In this document: positions 16,868 through 25,350 of the stretch, piece after piece
How the letters are laid out: every line of letters begins with the position of its first letter
How positions within the stretch are numbered: position 1 is the stretch's first letter
Assembly (NCBI GenBank): GCA_049513975.1
Contig: JBEKVM010000002.1
Coordinates: 1 to 64,000 of the forward strand
Direction: 5' to 3'
Length of the DNA: 64,000 bases
DNA from: JBEKOF01 sp049513975
Lineage (GTDB): Bacteria; Verrucomicrobiota; Verrucomicrobiia; Limisphaerales; Palsa-1400
Notes under the pieces: model-generated
Told to the model about the DNA's origin: nothing
The model's database searches: none
The model's input: the letters and a program-made list of their open reading frames with translations, nothing else
Program-made: the position numbers and the translations under genes

Positions 16868-18493
16868 ATGAAGTCCATTAACCCCAACGCCCTTCCACGT
16901 CGCGACTTTCTTCGTAACGCTGCCGTCTGCGCCGCCGCCGCCAGGCCGCTCCTGGCGGGTTTGGCCGGCGCCCTGGCAACGAGTTGCTCTTCGGTCGCGG
17001 TTTCGTCGAAAACCAAATCCAAGACCAGCATCCAGACTGTGAACCTTCCATCGGGTGACCTTGGCAATGGAACCTACAGGAATCCGGTCATCATGGCCGG
17101 GGACATCGCCGACCTGACGGTGATCCGTGTTGATCGAGATTACTACCTGATGCACGGCTACTACTGTGCGCCCGGTTACCTGATCTGGCACTCTCGCGAC
17201 CTCGTGAACTGGGAGCCGGCCAAGAAACTCCGGCCCGAATCCGGCCCGGGCGGACCGGATCTGGCCAAGTTTGGCGACGAATTCCGTCTTTACAGCGGCG
17301 GCCGGGGCGGCATCACCGTTCGGCGTGCGCCGCATCCCCTGGGGCCCTGGAGCGAGACAACATCCATCGGCGGCAATCCTTTCGATGTAACGCACTTGGA
17401 TACCCCTGACGGCAAACACTATCTCATCGGCCCGATGACGCTTTATGAACTGGCGCCGGACGGGATGTCTATCGTCAATACCCAAGACTTGGGCTATTCC
17501 GGCTGGCCGATTCCCGAGGATTGGGACATCGAAGGCTTCTGCCTGGAGGGCTGGAACACCCTCACCAAGGACGGTTACTATTACCTGTTGGTGGCTCAGG
17601 GTGGAACCTCCGGTCCGCCAACCGCTCACATGTGCTGCGCGGCGCGCTCAAAGAACCCCAATGGCCCGTGGGAGAACTCGCCTCACAATCCCATCATTCA
17701 CACCGCCAGCCGCGAGGAGGGGCTGTGGTGCCAGGGCCAGGGCACGCTGATAGACACGCCTGAGGGCGAGTGGTACATGCTGTATCACGCTTATTTGAAG
17801 AACAGCTACAACCTCGGGCGCCAGGCCTGTCTGGTGCCGATCGAATGGACTGCCGACGGCTGGTTCAGGGTTCCGGAGGGGGCCAAGAGCGACCAACCGA
17901 TTCGCAAGCCCAGGGGCGGCGAGGCGGTCCCGCACGGCTTCAAGTTGGACGACGATTTTCGCGGACCGGAACTTGATGTCAAGTGGGGTTTCCCGGCGCC
18001 CTCGGCCGAGGGCCTTTACCGCTTCGTGCCGGAGGGGTTGGCGCTCAAGGCTGAGGGATCAAGCATTACCGACGCGGTGCCGATAGTGATGCCGGTCACT
18101 CACCGTGCTTACGACTTCACCGCTGAAATGACGGTGCCGGCAGGGGCCGAGGGTGGCGCAACCGTTTACGCCAGCCGTAACGCTTACGCAACCATCAACC
18201 TGAAGGACGGCCATGTCCACGGCAAGTCGCTTTTCGCCGTAACCCAGGCTCCGCCAGCCTATCAGGGCAACCGGATTTTCTTCCGGGTGGTTTGCCAGGA
18301 TGATGTGGTCCGGCTATACTTCGGCCCTGATGGCAAAAAATGGACCAAGCTGGATACGTCTTTCGATGTCTCCAGTTTCAGCCGCAATATATTCGGTGGT
18401 GTCGAGTCGGTGCGACCGGGCCTTTACGCCTGCGGCACTGGCGAGGTCATTGTCCACAGCTTCAGACTCAAGGGCCTGGCCATGAAGCCTTGA
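16868..18493 (+). CDS. Tat-exported GH43-like lipoprotein, tandem copy 2
   Basis: 541 residues from ATG 16868, preceded by AAGGAGAG at 16855-16862. Twin-arginine signal LPRRDFLRNAAVCAAAARPL and a lipobox-like TSCSS. Asp82 (DIADLTVIRVDRDYYL) and Glu227 (IEGFCLEGWNTL) fall at the same positions as in copy 1, and the C-terminal sandwich (LDDDFRGPELDVKWGF, FFRVVCQDDVVRLYFGPDGK) aligns throughout. The two paralogues differ most around residues 90-150, where this copy has an extra HGYYCAPG loop near the active site, so different specificity is possible. Confidence 0.82.
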   Translation: MKSINPNALPRRDFLRNAAVCAAAARPLLAGLAGALATSCSSVAVSSKTKSKTSIQTVNLPSGDLGNGTYRNPVIMAGDIADLTVIRVDRDYYLMHGYYCAPGYLIWHSRDLVNWEPAKKLRPESGPGGPDLAKFGDEFRLYSGGRGGITVRRAPHPLGPWSETTSIGGNPFDVTHLDTPDGKHYLIGPMTLYELAPDGMSIVNTQDLGYSGWPIPEDWDIEGFCLEGWNTLTKDGYYYLLVAQGGTSGPPTAHMCCAARSKNPNGPWENSPHNPIIHTASREEGLWCQGQGTLIDTPEGEWYMLYHAYLKNSYNLGRQACLVPIEWTADGWFRVPEGAKSDQPIRKPRGGEAVPHGFKLDDDFRGPELDVKWGFPAPSAEGLYRFVPEGLALKAEGSSITDAVPIVMPVTHRAYDFTAEMTVPAGAEGGATVYASRNAYATINLKDGHVHGKSLFAVTQAPPAYQGNRIFFRVVCQDDVVRLYFGPDGKKWTKLDTSFDVSSFSRNIFGGVESVRPGLYACGTGEVIVHSFRLKGLAMKP

Positions 18494-18515
18494 AGCGAAC
18501 ACCGCGACCGTTTTT

Positions 18516-18692
18516 ATGAGCGCCAAATCGGTGGACGACATTCGCGAGCGTGGAAAAATCCTGGCGCGAGCCGAGGGCGTGAGGCTTTTGCGGATGGAGA
18601 AGCAGCGCGCAGTGCTGGAGGTGGATTCTGGAACGTATTCATTCGAGTCGCAAATCGGCACGGACGAAAACAACATGAGGCAGTACCCATGA
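18516..18692 (+). pseudogene. C-terminal tail of a GH78-like alpha-L-rhamnosidase
   Basis: A 58-residue frame from ATG 18516 to TGA 18692: VDDIRERGKILARAEGVRLL followed by MEKQRAVLEVDSGTYSFES. GH78 enzymes commonly end with a small beta domain of the form EVGSGxYxF preceded by an EGV turn, so this looks like the last ~50 residues of such an enzyme whose remainder is gone. Its stop overlaps the ATG of the next gene (ATGA at 18689-18692). Identification rests on this short motif only. Confidence 0.45.
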
Positions 18693-19579
18693 GCAGGCAT
18701 TTCAACAAAAAAGAAGATGGTGCAACAAAAGCAATACCGGAGTCCAGCGCGGCGCTTTTGCCGACGGAAAGTGGCGCTTCGAGCCGGCAGAGGAGCGGGT
18801 TCACGCTAATTGAGTTGCTTGTGGTCATAGCCATCATCGCCATCCTGGCGGCCTTGTTGCTGCCGGCCTTGAGTCAGGCCAAGGGCAAAGCGCAGGAGAT
18901 CACCTGCCTTAATAACCTGAAGCAGCTTACCACCTGCTGGTATCTTTATATTGATGATAACAATGATTTTTTGGCACTGAACAATCCCATCGCCACCCTT
19001 CCCGGCATGTCCTGGACTACGGGCAATATGACCCTGCCGTCCGACGCCACAAATTCATATCTGATCCAGATTGGTGAACTCTGGAATTACAACAAATCCC
19101 CGGCAATTTACCATTGTCCTTGCGACCGGTCAATGGACGGGGGCGTCCTCAAAATACGCAGTTATTCGTTGAGCGGCCAGTTGGGCAGCACCAAGGACAC
19201 CAACGGCACACCCTGGGATGGACAATTGCTGCAACTGGGCAATCCGGGCTATCCGCCCAGCATGAAGCTGGCGCAGATCAACAAACCTTCCCCCACCTCG
19301 GCCCTGGCTTTTGTGGACGAAAGCGAATTGTCCATTGATGACGGCTTTTTCCTTATTTTTCTTCCCAAAAGCGACGGAACCCCCAATGACAGGTGGGGCA
19401 ATTTTCCCGCCGTTCGACGGCACAACAATAATGGCACCTGTTTTTCATTTGCCGATGGTCATTCGGAGATGTGGACATGGCACGATCCGCGCACGACCGA
19501 TCCGGGCACCAAGCCAAATGACATGCAACCTGGCAACATGGACATCCGGCGTGTGCAAATGGCCTATGCCATGCCTTAA
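18689..19579 (+). CDS. Pseudopilin-type protein with H-X10-DG motif
   Basis: 296 residues. The type IV pilin-like leader SGFTLIELLVVIAIIAILAA starts at about residue 36, after an unusually long, polar N-terminal extension; prepilin peptidase would cut after the Gly. The C-terminal part has the DUF1559-like ending RHNNNGTCFSFADGH, with ten rather than nine residues between His and Asp-Gly. Such proteins are greatly expanded in Verrucomicrobiota and Lentisphaerota, where they are thought to be exported by a type II-like system; their exact role is unknown. An ATGA overlap with the preceding rhamnosidase tail suggests the junction is recent. Confidence 0.8.
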   Translation: MSRHFNKKEDGATKAIPESSAALLPTESGASSRQRSGFTLIELLVVIAIIAILAALLLPALSQAKGKAQEITCLNNLKQLTTCWYLYIDDNNDFLALNNPIATLPGMSWTTGNMTLPSDATNSYLIQIGELWNYNKSPAIYHCPCDRSMDGGVLKIRSYSLSGQLGSTKDTNGTPWDGQLLQLGNPGYPPSMKLAQINKPSPTSALAFVDESELSIDDGFFLIFLPKSDGTPNDRWGNFPAVRRHNNNGTCFSFADGHSEMWTWHDPRTTDPGTKPNDMQPGNMDIRRVQMAYAMP

Positions 19580-19657
19580 TGCGCCAGGCGGCGTGATGAA
19601 CGCCCTGCAACCAGAAGCGGTGGAGGAGGAACTTCATAGCTGGCAATTGGAAAGTTC

Positions 19658-22024
19658 CTACTGTCTGGCGTCCAGCAAGCCGACATCAATCACCTGGCCG
19701 CCGACTGTTTGGTGACAGTGGACGGCCATCAGGTTTCTTCCAGGTTTGAGCACGGCGATGGAAGCCGGAGTCATATCGTAGTCGTCGTAGCTGCTGATAT
19801 AGCCGCCCTCGTGACTGGCTTCCACGCCGTTGAAATAGACTTGGAAGTCCTCGTCGTGGATAATCCGCAGAAATGGTTTGGCGGGAATGGAGGTGAGAGT
19901 AATCTCCTTTCGCAGCCAGATATCGCCGCTGGTCCACGGTGTGCCGATATGGTCGTAACCGGCGCCGAAAGCCGACGCGCCTTTCTTCCAGCCGGAGTCG
20001 TCGAATCCGGGTTTGTTCCAGCCTTCGCCGGGTTTGGATGTAGTGTAATTCCAGACCGAGCTTTGAGTCATGGCCGTCGGCAAAATGGTCGTCGTGTTGG
20101 ACCGCATGCTCTGACCTTGGGCCGCCAGGCGGATTGGGTCCGGATCAACCTTCCACACCGACCGGTCGTAGCTGATCAAGCCGTCTTCTTCCGTTTCGAC
20201 ATCGGTGATTTGGCAATAGGAATCACCCGTTTGCCCGGTCTGATCCATGTTGGCCCAAAGGCTGTGAAACATGGCACGGACCCAACGCGTGAACCATGCC
20301 TTCGATGAGGCATCAAGAGTGTAAAGCCCGTTGCGTCTTGGCGAAGCAGGGCCATCGGTCGCAGCATCGTATGTGAGTGGAGTCCACAATCTGCCAGGCC
20401 AGTCATGTCCGGGGCTTTTCAGGCCAACGGAACCATTTTCCGTGTCAATGCTAATCTCCGTATCGCTTTTGGGCGGAACACCTCCGTGACAATCGCAGAT
20501 ATCTCCCGCTCCCTGCCAAGGGAAACCGCTTGCCTCATCAATCAGACGGGTCGGATCCAAAGCCCTGGCCCAGGCTGCGGTGGCCACCGTGTCGTGCTGG
20601 CCCCAGCCTTCGTTGAACATATTCCAACTGATGATTGCCGGATGGTTCCAACGCTGCGCAATGAGCGCGCGCATTTCCATCTCGCACTGGGCGGCGGCTT
20701 CCGGCGAAGTCGGTCTGTCTGTAGCGGCGTTTCCTTCTTCGCCGGTCGGCATATCCTGCAATACTAACACTCCCAGCTTGTCCGCCCAGTAATACCAGCG
20801 ATCGGGTTCCATCTTGACGTGCTTTCGCACGGCGACTCCCAGTTCCTTTTCCGCGTCCAGATCAAATCGCAACGCCGCGTCCGTCGGCGCCGTGTAAATG
20901 CCATCAGGCCAGAAACCCTGGTCCAAGACCATCGGCAGCATGGTGACTTTGCCGTTCAAGAAAAGGCGCGTATTGCCCTTGGCATCCTTGCCCACCGAAA
21001 GCGAGCGAAGCCCGGCGTAGCTGTGGACGACATCGTCGCCTTTGCCGTCAACCGCATGAATGGTAATGGTCAGATTGTAAAGAAACGGATCCTCCGGCGT
21101 CCACAAATGCGCATTCGGGATGGGGATAGCCAGAGTGGCGCTGGCGCCGCTGGAGGTCGCTTTATACCACTTCAGATCAGCCAGCACGGCTGGCGTCAGT
21201 TGAGAGCCGAGCATGCCCTCTGCCGTTGCCACCGTTTTCATTCCGTCCGAAACCGTGACGGTGACAGGCGCGGGCTGGGGCGTGATTCTGGCGCCGACCG
21301 TGAGATGCAGAATTCCCGCAATGCCATCCGTCACTATATGGAGCGTCTCTATGTGCGAAGCCGGCACAGGCTCGAGCCAGACCGTCTGCCAGATGCCCGA
21401 GCTCGCCGTGTAGGCAGCCCCTCCAGGATGAAGAGTTTGCTTGCCTCGAAGTTGCCAACTTGAACTCGTTGGGTCATCAGCACGGATCACCAAGTCGTTC
21501 TCCCCTGGCCTGAGAGCATCCGTGATGTCGAAAAAAAAGGCATCATAGCCGCCGCGATGGCCGCCGAGATCCTTGCCGTTCAAAACAACTTGCGTCTCCC
21601 AATCCACCGCGCCGAACTGCAAGAGAACTCGCTGCCCGGCCCATGAGTCTGGAATGGTGAACCGGCGGTGAAACCATAACCGCTGCGTAGGCAACAGCGG
21701 CTTCATCACGCCAGACAACGCTGATTCAATCGGATATGGCACCAGAATTCTGCCCTCGTATGCCGCTGGAGCTTTTTCTACTTGCTTGTCAGTGATGGCA
21801 TAATCCCAAAGACCATTGAGGTTTTGCCATGTGTCGCGCACCAGTTGCGGTCGCGGATATTCTGGCAACGCATTGGCGGGAGATACCTCCCTGGCCCATT
21901 GAGTCATCAAGGGGCCTTTGGCAGGTTGCCAATTCGAAGAACCGGAGTCCGGCGGCGTTTGCCCCAAGACGCAAAAACTTGCGAGAGCCAACGCCGTCAA
22001 CAACAACGAAAATCTTGATTTCAT
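19658..22024 (-). CDS. Exported GH2 glycoside hydrolase with extra C-terminal domain, paralogue 2
   Basis: 788 residues from ATG 22024, where the signal peptide MKSRFSLLLTALALASFCVL begins; a further in-frame start lies at 22075. It has the same GH2 order as its paralogues: sugar-binding domain (NGLWDYAITDKQVEKAPAAY), Ig-like domain and TIM barrel. Proposed acid/base is Glu472 (MFNEGWGQHD) and nucleophile Glu529 (ISIDTENGSVG), the same 57-residue spacing as in paralogues 1 and 4. Only this copy has a further galactose-binding-like domain (~643-788, GEGWNKPGFDDSGWKKG, FQVYFNGVEASHEGGYISSY). It is transcribed against its plus-strand neighbours. Confidence 0.87.
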   Translation of the reverse strand: MKSRFSLLLTALALASFCVLGQTPPDSGSSNWQPAKGPLMTQWAREVSPANALPEYPRPQLVRDTWQNLNGLWDYAITDKQVEKAPAAYEGRILVPYPIESALSGVMKPLLPTQRLWFHRRFTIPDSWAGQRVLLQFGAVDWETQVVLNGKDLGGHRGGYDAFFFDITDALRPGENDLVIRADDPTSSSWQLRGKQTLHPGGAAYTASSGIWQTVWLEPVPASHIETLHIVTDGIAGILHLTVGARITPQPAPVTVTVSDGMKTVATAEGMLGSQLTPAVLADLKWYKATSSGASATLAIPIPNAHLWTPEDPFLYNLTITIHAVDGKGDDVVHSYAGLRSLSVGKDAKGNTRLFLNGKVTMLPMVLDQGFWPDGIYTAPTDAALRFDLDAEKELGVAVRKHVKMEPDRWYYWADKLGVLVLQDMPTGEEGNAATDRPTSPEAAAQCEMEMRALIAQRWNHPAIISWNMFNEGWGQHDTVATAAWARALDPTRLIDEASGFPWQGAGDICDCHGGVPPKSDTEISIDTENGSVGLKSPGHDWPGRLWTPLTYDAATDGPASPRRNGLYTLDASSKAWFTRWVRAMFHSLWANMDQTGQTGDSYCQITDVETEEDGLISYDRSVWKVDPDPIRLAAQGQSMRSNTTTILPTAMTQSSVWNYTTSKPGEGWNKPGFDDSGWKKGASAFGAGYDHIGTPWTSGDIWLRKEITLTSIPAKPFLRIIHDEDFQVYFNGVEASHEGGYISSYDDYDMTPASIAVLKPGRNLMAVHCHQTVGGQVIDVGLLDARQ

Positions 22025-22261
22025 TGGGTTGAGCTTACAAAAGCAACTCCGGGGTTCAATGAGAAAACCGGTCAAATAAATATGAAATTCGCCGGCGGCG
22101 ATTGTTCACTACAGGAAAAAGTGCCGGATCGCACATGAAGGATTGTTGGCGATGGCGGGCCGGAGCGGGGATCGGCAGGGGCGGGGGGGGAGGTAACCGT
22201 GGCGTTTTTTGCTTTCAACAGCGGTTCGTGTGTTATAAGATTCACTGAAGGAGATAGCGCG

Positions 22262-25200
22262 ATGAAAAGAAATAAACTTGTTGTTTTGGCCTCATGCCTG
22301 CTTGCTGGCGTCCTGGCCCGTGCTCAAATCACCCCCGGATTCGAACCCGGCAATCTCAGCGTGCTGCGGGTCGGCAATGGAGTTGCCCCGCTGGGCAGTG
22401 GCGGCGACCCGGTGTTCCTGGACGAGTACACCACCAACGGGATTCTCACCAATTGGGTCGCCATTCCCACCAACGGCCCCACCGCGCTCCTCATCGGGTC
22501 GGCCACCTCGGAGGGGGCCATCAGCCGCTCGGCCAACGGCAATTTCATCGTCATGGTCGGTTACAATACCAATTATCCGTATTCAAGTTCTTTGGCCAAT
22601 TCCGCATCAGCCACGGTGCCCCGGGGCATTGCCACCATTGATTTCAATGGGAATTATAACTTCATCACCAACACCCGGACCGCCTTCAGCGGAAATAATG
22701 TTCGAAGCGGCGTGTCCGACGGATCGCATAATTTTTGGGCGGTCGGAGCGGTCAGCGGCACGGTTTACATGGGCCTGGCCTCGCCGCCCGCCATCGTGCA
22801 AAGCGTGCTAGCCAACAGCGAGGTCATCAATATTTTCAACGGCAACCTTTGCTATTCCTCACAGAAGTCAGCGCCCATCGGAATCTATTCGTTTGCCGGC
22901 CTGCCTGTGACGGCCAATGGCAGTGCCGCGCTGGTCTTGGCCACCGGTTCGAGTTCCACTCCTTACGGATTTGCCATCAGCCCGGAGAATACGGTCGCTT
23001 ATGTGGCGGATGACCGGGCGGTGTCGGCAGGCGGGGGCATTCAGAAATACACCAACAATGGGGCGTGGGGCCTGGCTTACACCTTTGACACCGGCGCCGG
23101 TTCGACGGTTGGGACGCGCGGCCTGGCGGTCAGCTTTGGACAGCCGGCGGTGATTTACGCAACGACTGCGGACGCTTCGGCCAACCGTTTGATTGCCATT
23201 ACCGATACCAATTCCAGCGCGGCGGTAACGGTGCTCGCCACCTCCGCCAACAACGAGATATTTCGCGGGGTCCAGTTCACTCCGCAGGGCAGCCCGCCGT
23301 CCGTTTCCGGACCGCTGCAGCCGCAAACGGTGGATCAGGGGCAGAGTGCGCTGTTCACTATCGCCGCCTCGGGCAGCGGGACGCTGTATTATTTGTGGGA
23401 GTCCAATTCAACGCCCCTCACCGATTGGGAAACCAACGCCAGCTTCACGCTGACGGCGACCAACTATGCGCCGGGAAGCTTTCCGGTGGAGGTGTTGATC
23501 AGCAATTCGTGGGGCACGGCCATGTCCAGCGCCACTCTGACCATCAATCCCACCAACGCGCTGCCGCCCGCGCCGATCATTACGACGGAACCGGCCAGTC
23601 TCGCGACCAATGCCGGCGGCACGGCGGTCTTTTCGGTCGCCGCCACCGGTGCGTCCCTCTCTTTCCAATGGCAGATGGACAACACCAATTTGACGGACAG
23701 CGCGTTGATCATCGGTTCGACCACGGCGACGTTGAGACTGTCGAACGTTTTCGGCGGCAGCGCCGGCAGTTACTCGGTGACGATCACCAACGCAGGCGGC
23801 GCGACCAATTCCACACCGGCCATTCTCACCGTCGCGGACCCTTGGATTACTGCCCAACCCGCCGGCCATACTTATTTGGCAGGCGGGACGTTCAACTTGA
23901 CTGTCGGAGCCATCGGCACGCAACTGGCCTGGCAATGGACTTTGAACAACTCGAACATTTCCGGCGCGACCAACAGCACCTACGTTGCGAGCAACGCGGT
24001 GGCGGGGCAGTCCGGCAGCTATGCGGTGGTGATTTCGGGCACTTACGGCGCGGTGACCAGCGCCGTGACAACAGTGATCGTCGCGCCGCCCCAGACCACT
24101 TTTTTCCCGTCCAACCTGGTGGTGTTGCGCGTGGGTGACGGCGCGCAAACGCTCATCAACTCCGGCAACACGCTGTTCCTGGACCAATTTGCCTCCAACG
24201 GCGCTTATGTGAGCTCGATGGCCCTGCCCGACAGCGGCGCGTCCTCCCTGCTGATCAGCGGGGTGGCCTCCTCGGAGGGCTACATGACGCTTTCGGGAGA
24301 CGGACGGCTGCTGGCCGTTGCCGGATACAGCACCAATCGCGGAGCACTGCGCAGTTCGCTTTCTTCGTCCACCTCGGCGGCAGTACCGAGGGTGATTGGC
24401 ACGATTGACGGCGCGGGCCAATACGCTCTGGCGGCCTCGACCCGCGTGCAATACAGCGCGGCCAACCTCCGCGCCGGCGCGACCGATGGCAGTAATAATT
24501 TCTGGGGCGCAGGTTCCGCCGGCGGAACCTATTATTTCGGCAATGCCGCGGCGGCGGGAACGGTGCAAAGTTCGGTGGGCAATTGCCGCGTCATCAACGT
24601 GGCGAACGGCGGCCTGGTTTTTTCCACCCAAAGCGGGACCGCCGGCCTTTATTCCCTGGGAGGACTGCCCACCACCGCGGCCGTGGCCAGCCTGGTTTTT
24701 GCCACCGGCAGTTCCTCCAGCCCGGAGGATTTCGCCATCAACGCCGCAGGCAATCTGGCCTACGTCGCCGACGATTCCAGCACGGGTGGCATTGAGTGCT
24801 GGCAGTTTTCTGGCGGGACGTGGGCGAAAGCTTATGTTTTGGGCAGCGGCGCGGCCGGGATTGGGGCGCGCAGTTTGACGGTGGATTTCGGCGGCGCCAA
24901 TCCTGTCGTTTACGCGGTGACGGCGGAAACGGCGGCCAATCGCCTCATTGCCATCACCGATCTGGGAGCCGGATCGACGGCCGTCACGCTGGCGTTGTGC
25001 CCGCCCAGCGAGTTGTTTCGGGCCGTGAAATTTGCGCCGGCATTGAATCCATTCCCCGCGCCGGGATTGAATGCGGCGGCATTGGCGGGCGGGCAATTCA
25101 GTTTCAACCTGACTGGCGTGGCCGGGTATGAATACGTGATCCAGGCGTCGGCCGATTTGACGGGCTGGCAGCCGGTGCAAACGAACACCGCGCCGTTCAC

Positions 25201-25264
25201 GTTTACACTGACTAACGCGGCTGGCAATGCGCAGCAGTATTTTCGGGCGGTGTATTTCCCTTAG
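22262..25264 (+). CDS. Secreted two-lobed beta-propeller-like protein with central Ig-like domains
   Basis: 1000 residues from ATG 22262 (AAGGAG ribosome-binding site). Signal peptide ~1-20 (LVVLASCLLAGVLARA). Two homologous lobes of ~330 residues can be aligned by eye. Lobe 1 (~24-350) has NLSVLRVGNG, VFLDEYTTNG, SATSEGAISRSANGNFIVMV and GVSDGSHNFW. Lobe 2 (~614-925) has NLVVLRVGDG, LFLDQFASNG, VASSEGYMTLSGDGRLLAVA and GATDGSNNFW. Between them are about three Ig-like domains (~360-610). The C-terminus (~928-1000) is a small beta domain (YEYVIQASADLTGWQPVQTN) common in Verrucomicrobiota exported proteins. No enzyme motif is seen; a surface binding role is likely but inferred. Confidence 0.7.
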   Translation: MKRNKLVVLASCLLAGVLARAQITPGFEPGNLSVLRVGNGVAPLGSGGDPVFLDEYTTNGILTNWVAIPTNGPTALLIGSATSEGAISRSANGNFIVMVGYNTNYPYSSSLANSASATVPRGIATIDFNGNYNFITNTRTAFSGNNVRSGVSDGSHNFWAVGAVSGTVYMGLASPPAIVQSVLANSEVINIFNGNLCYSSQKSAPIGIYSFAGLPVTANGSAALVLATGSSSTPYGFAISPENTVAYVADDRAVSAGGGIQKYTNNGAWGLAYTFDTGAGSTVGTRGLAVSFGQPAVIYATTADASANRLIAITDTNSSAAVTVLATSANNEIFRGVQFTPQGSPPSVSGPLQPQTVDQGQSALFTIAASGSGTLYYLWESNSTPLTDWETNASFTLTATNYAPGSFPVEVLISNSWGTAMSSATLTINPTNALPPAPIITTEPASLATNAGGTAVFSVAATGASLSFQWQMDNTNLTDSALIIGSTTATLRLSNVFGGSAGSYSVTITNAGGATNSTPAILTVADPWITAQPAGHTYLAGGTFNLTVGAIGTQLAWQWTLNNSNISGATNSTYVASNAVAGQSGSYAVVISGTYGAVTSAVTTVIVAPPQTTFFPSNLVVLRVGDGAQTLINSGNTLFLDQFASNGAYVSSMALPDSGASSLLISGVASSEGYMTLSGDGRLLAVAGYSTNRGALRSSLSSSTSAAVPRVIGTIDGAGQYALAASTRVQYSAANLRAGATDGSNNFWGAGSAGGTYYFGNAAAAGTVQSSVGNCRVINVANGGLVFSTQSGTAGLYSLGGLPTTAAVASLVFATGSSSSPEDFAINAAGNLAYVADDSSTGGIECWQFSGGTWAKAYVLGSGAAGIGARSLTVDFGGANPVVYAVTAETAANRLIAITDLGAGSTAVTLALCPPSELFRAVKFAPALNPFPAPGLNAAALAGGQFSFNLTGVAGYEYVIQASADLTGWQPVQTNTAPFTFTLTNAAGNAQQYFRAVYFP

Positions 25265-25350
25265 CGCCTGTTTGAGAACAGAGCGAGGCCGGAATTGCAA
25301 GCGCGGAGCGGTGGAAGACCGAGCCCAAGCATAAACAGGATGTAGCCGGG

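Noticed and set aside
15950..17629. 559-residue minus-strand frame
   Set aside because: It spans the end of one GH43 gene and the start of its paralogue in antisense. A real gene would not respect both; it is a by-product of GC-rich codon bias.
23408..25300. 630-residue minus-strand frame
   Set aside because: It is antisense to the two-lobed secreted protein, is Arg/His-rich and has no domain pattern.
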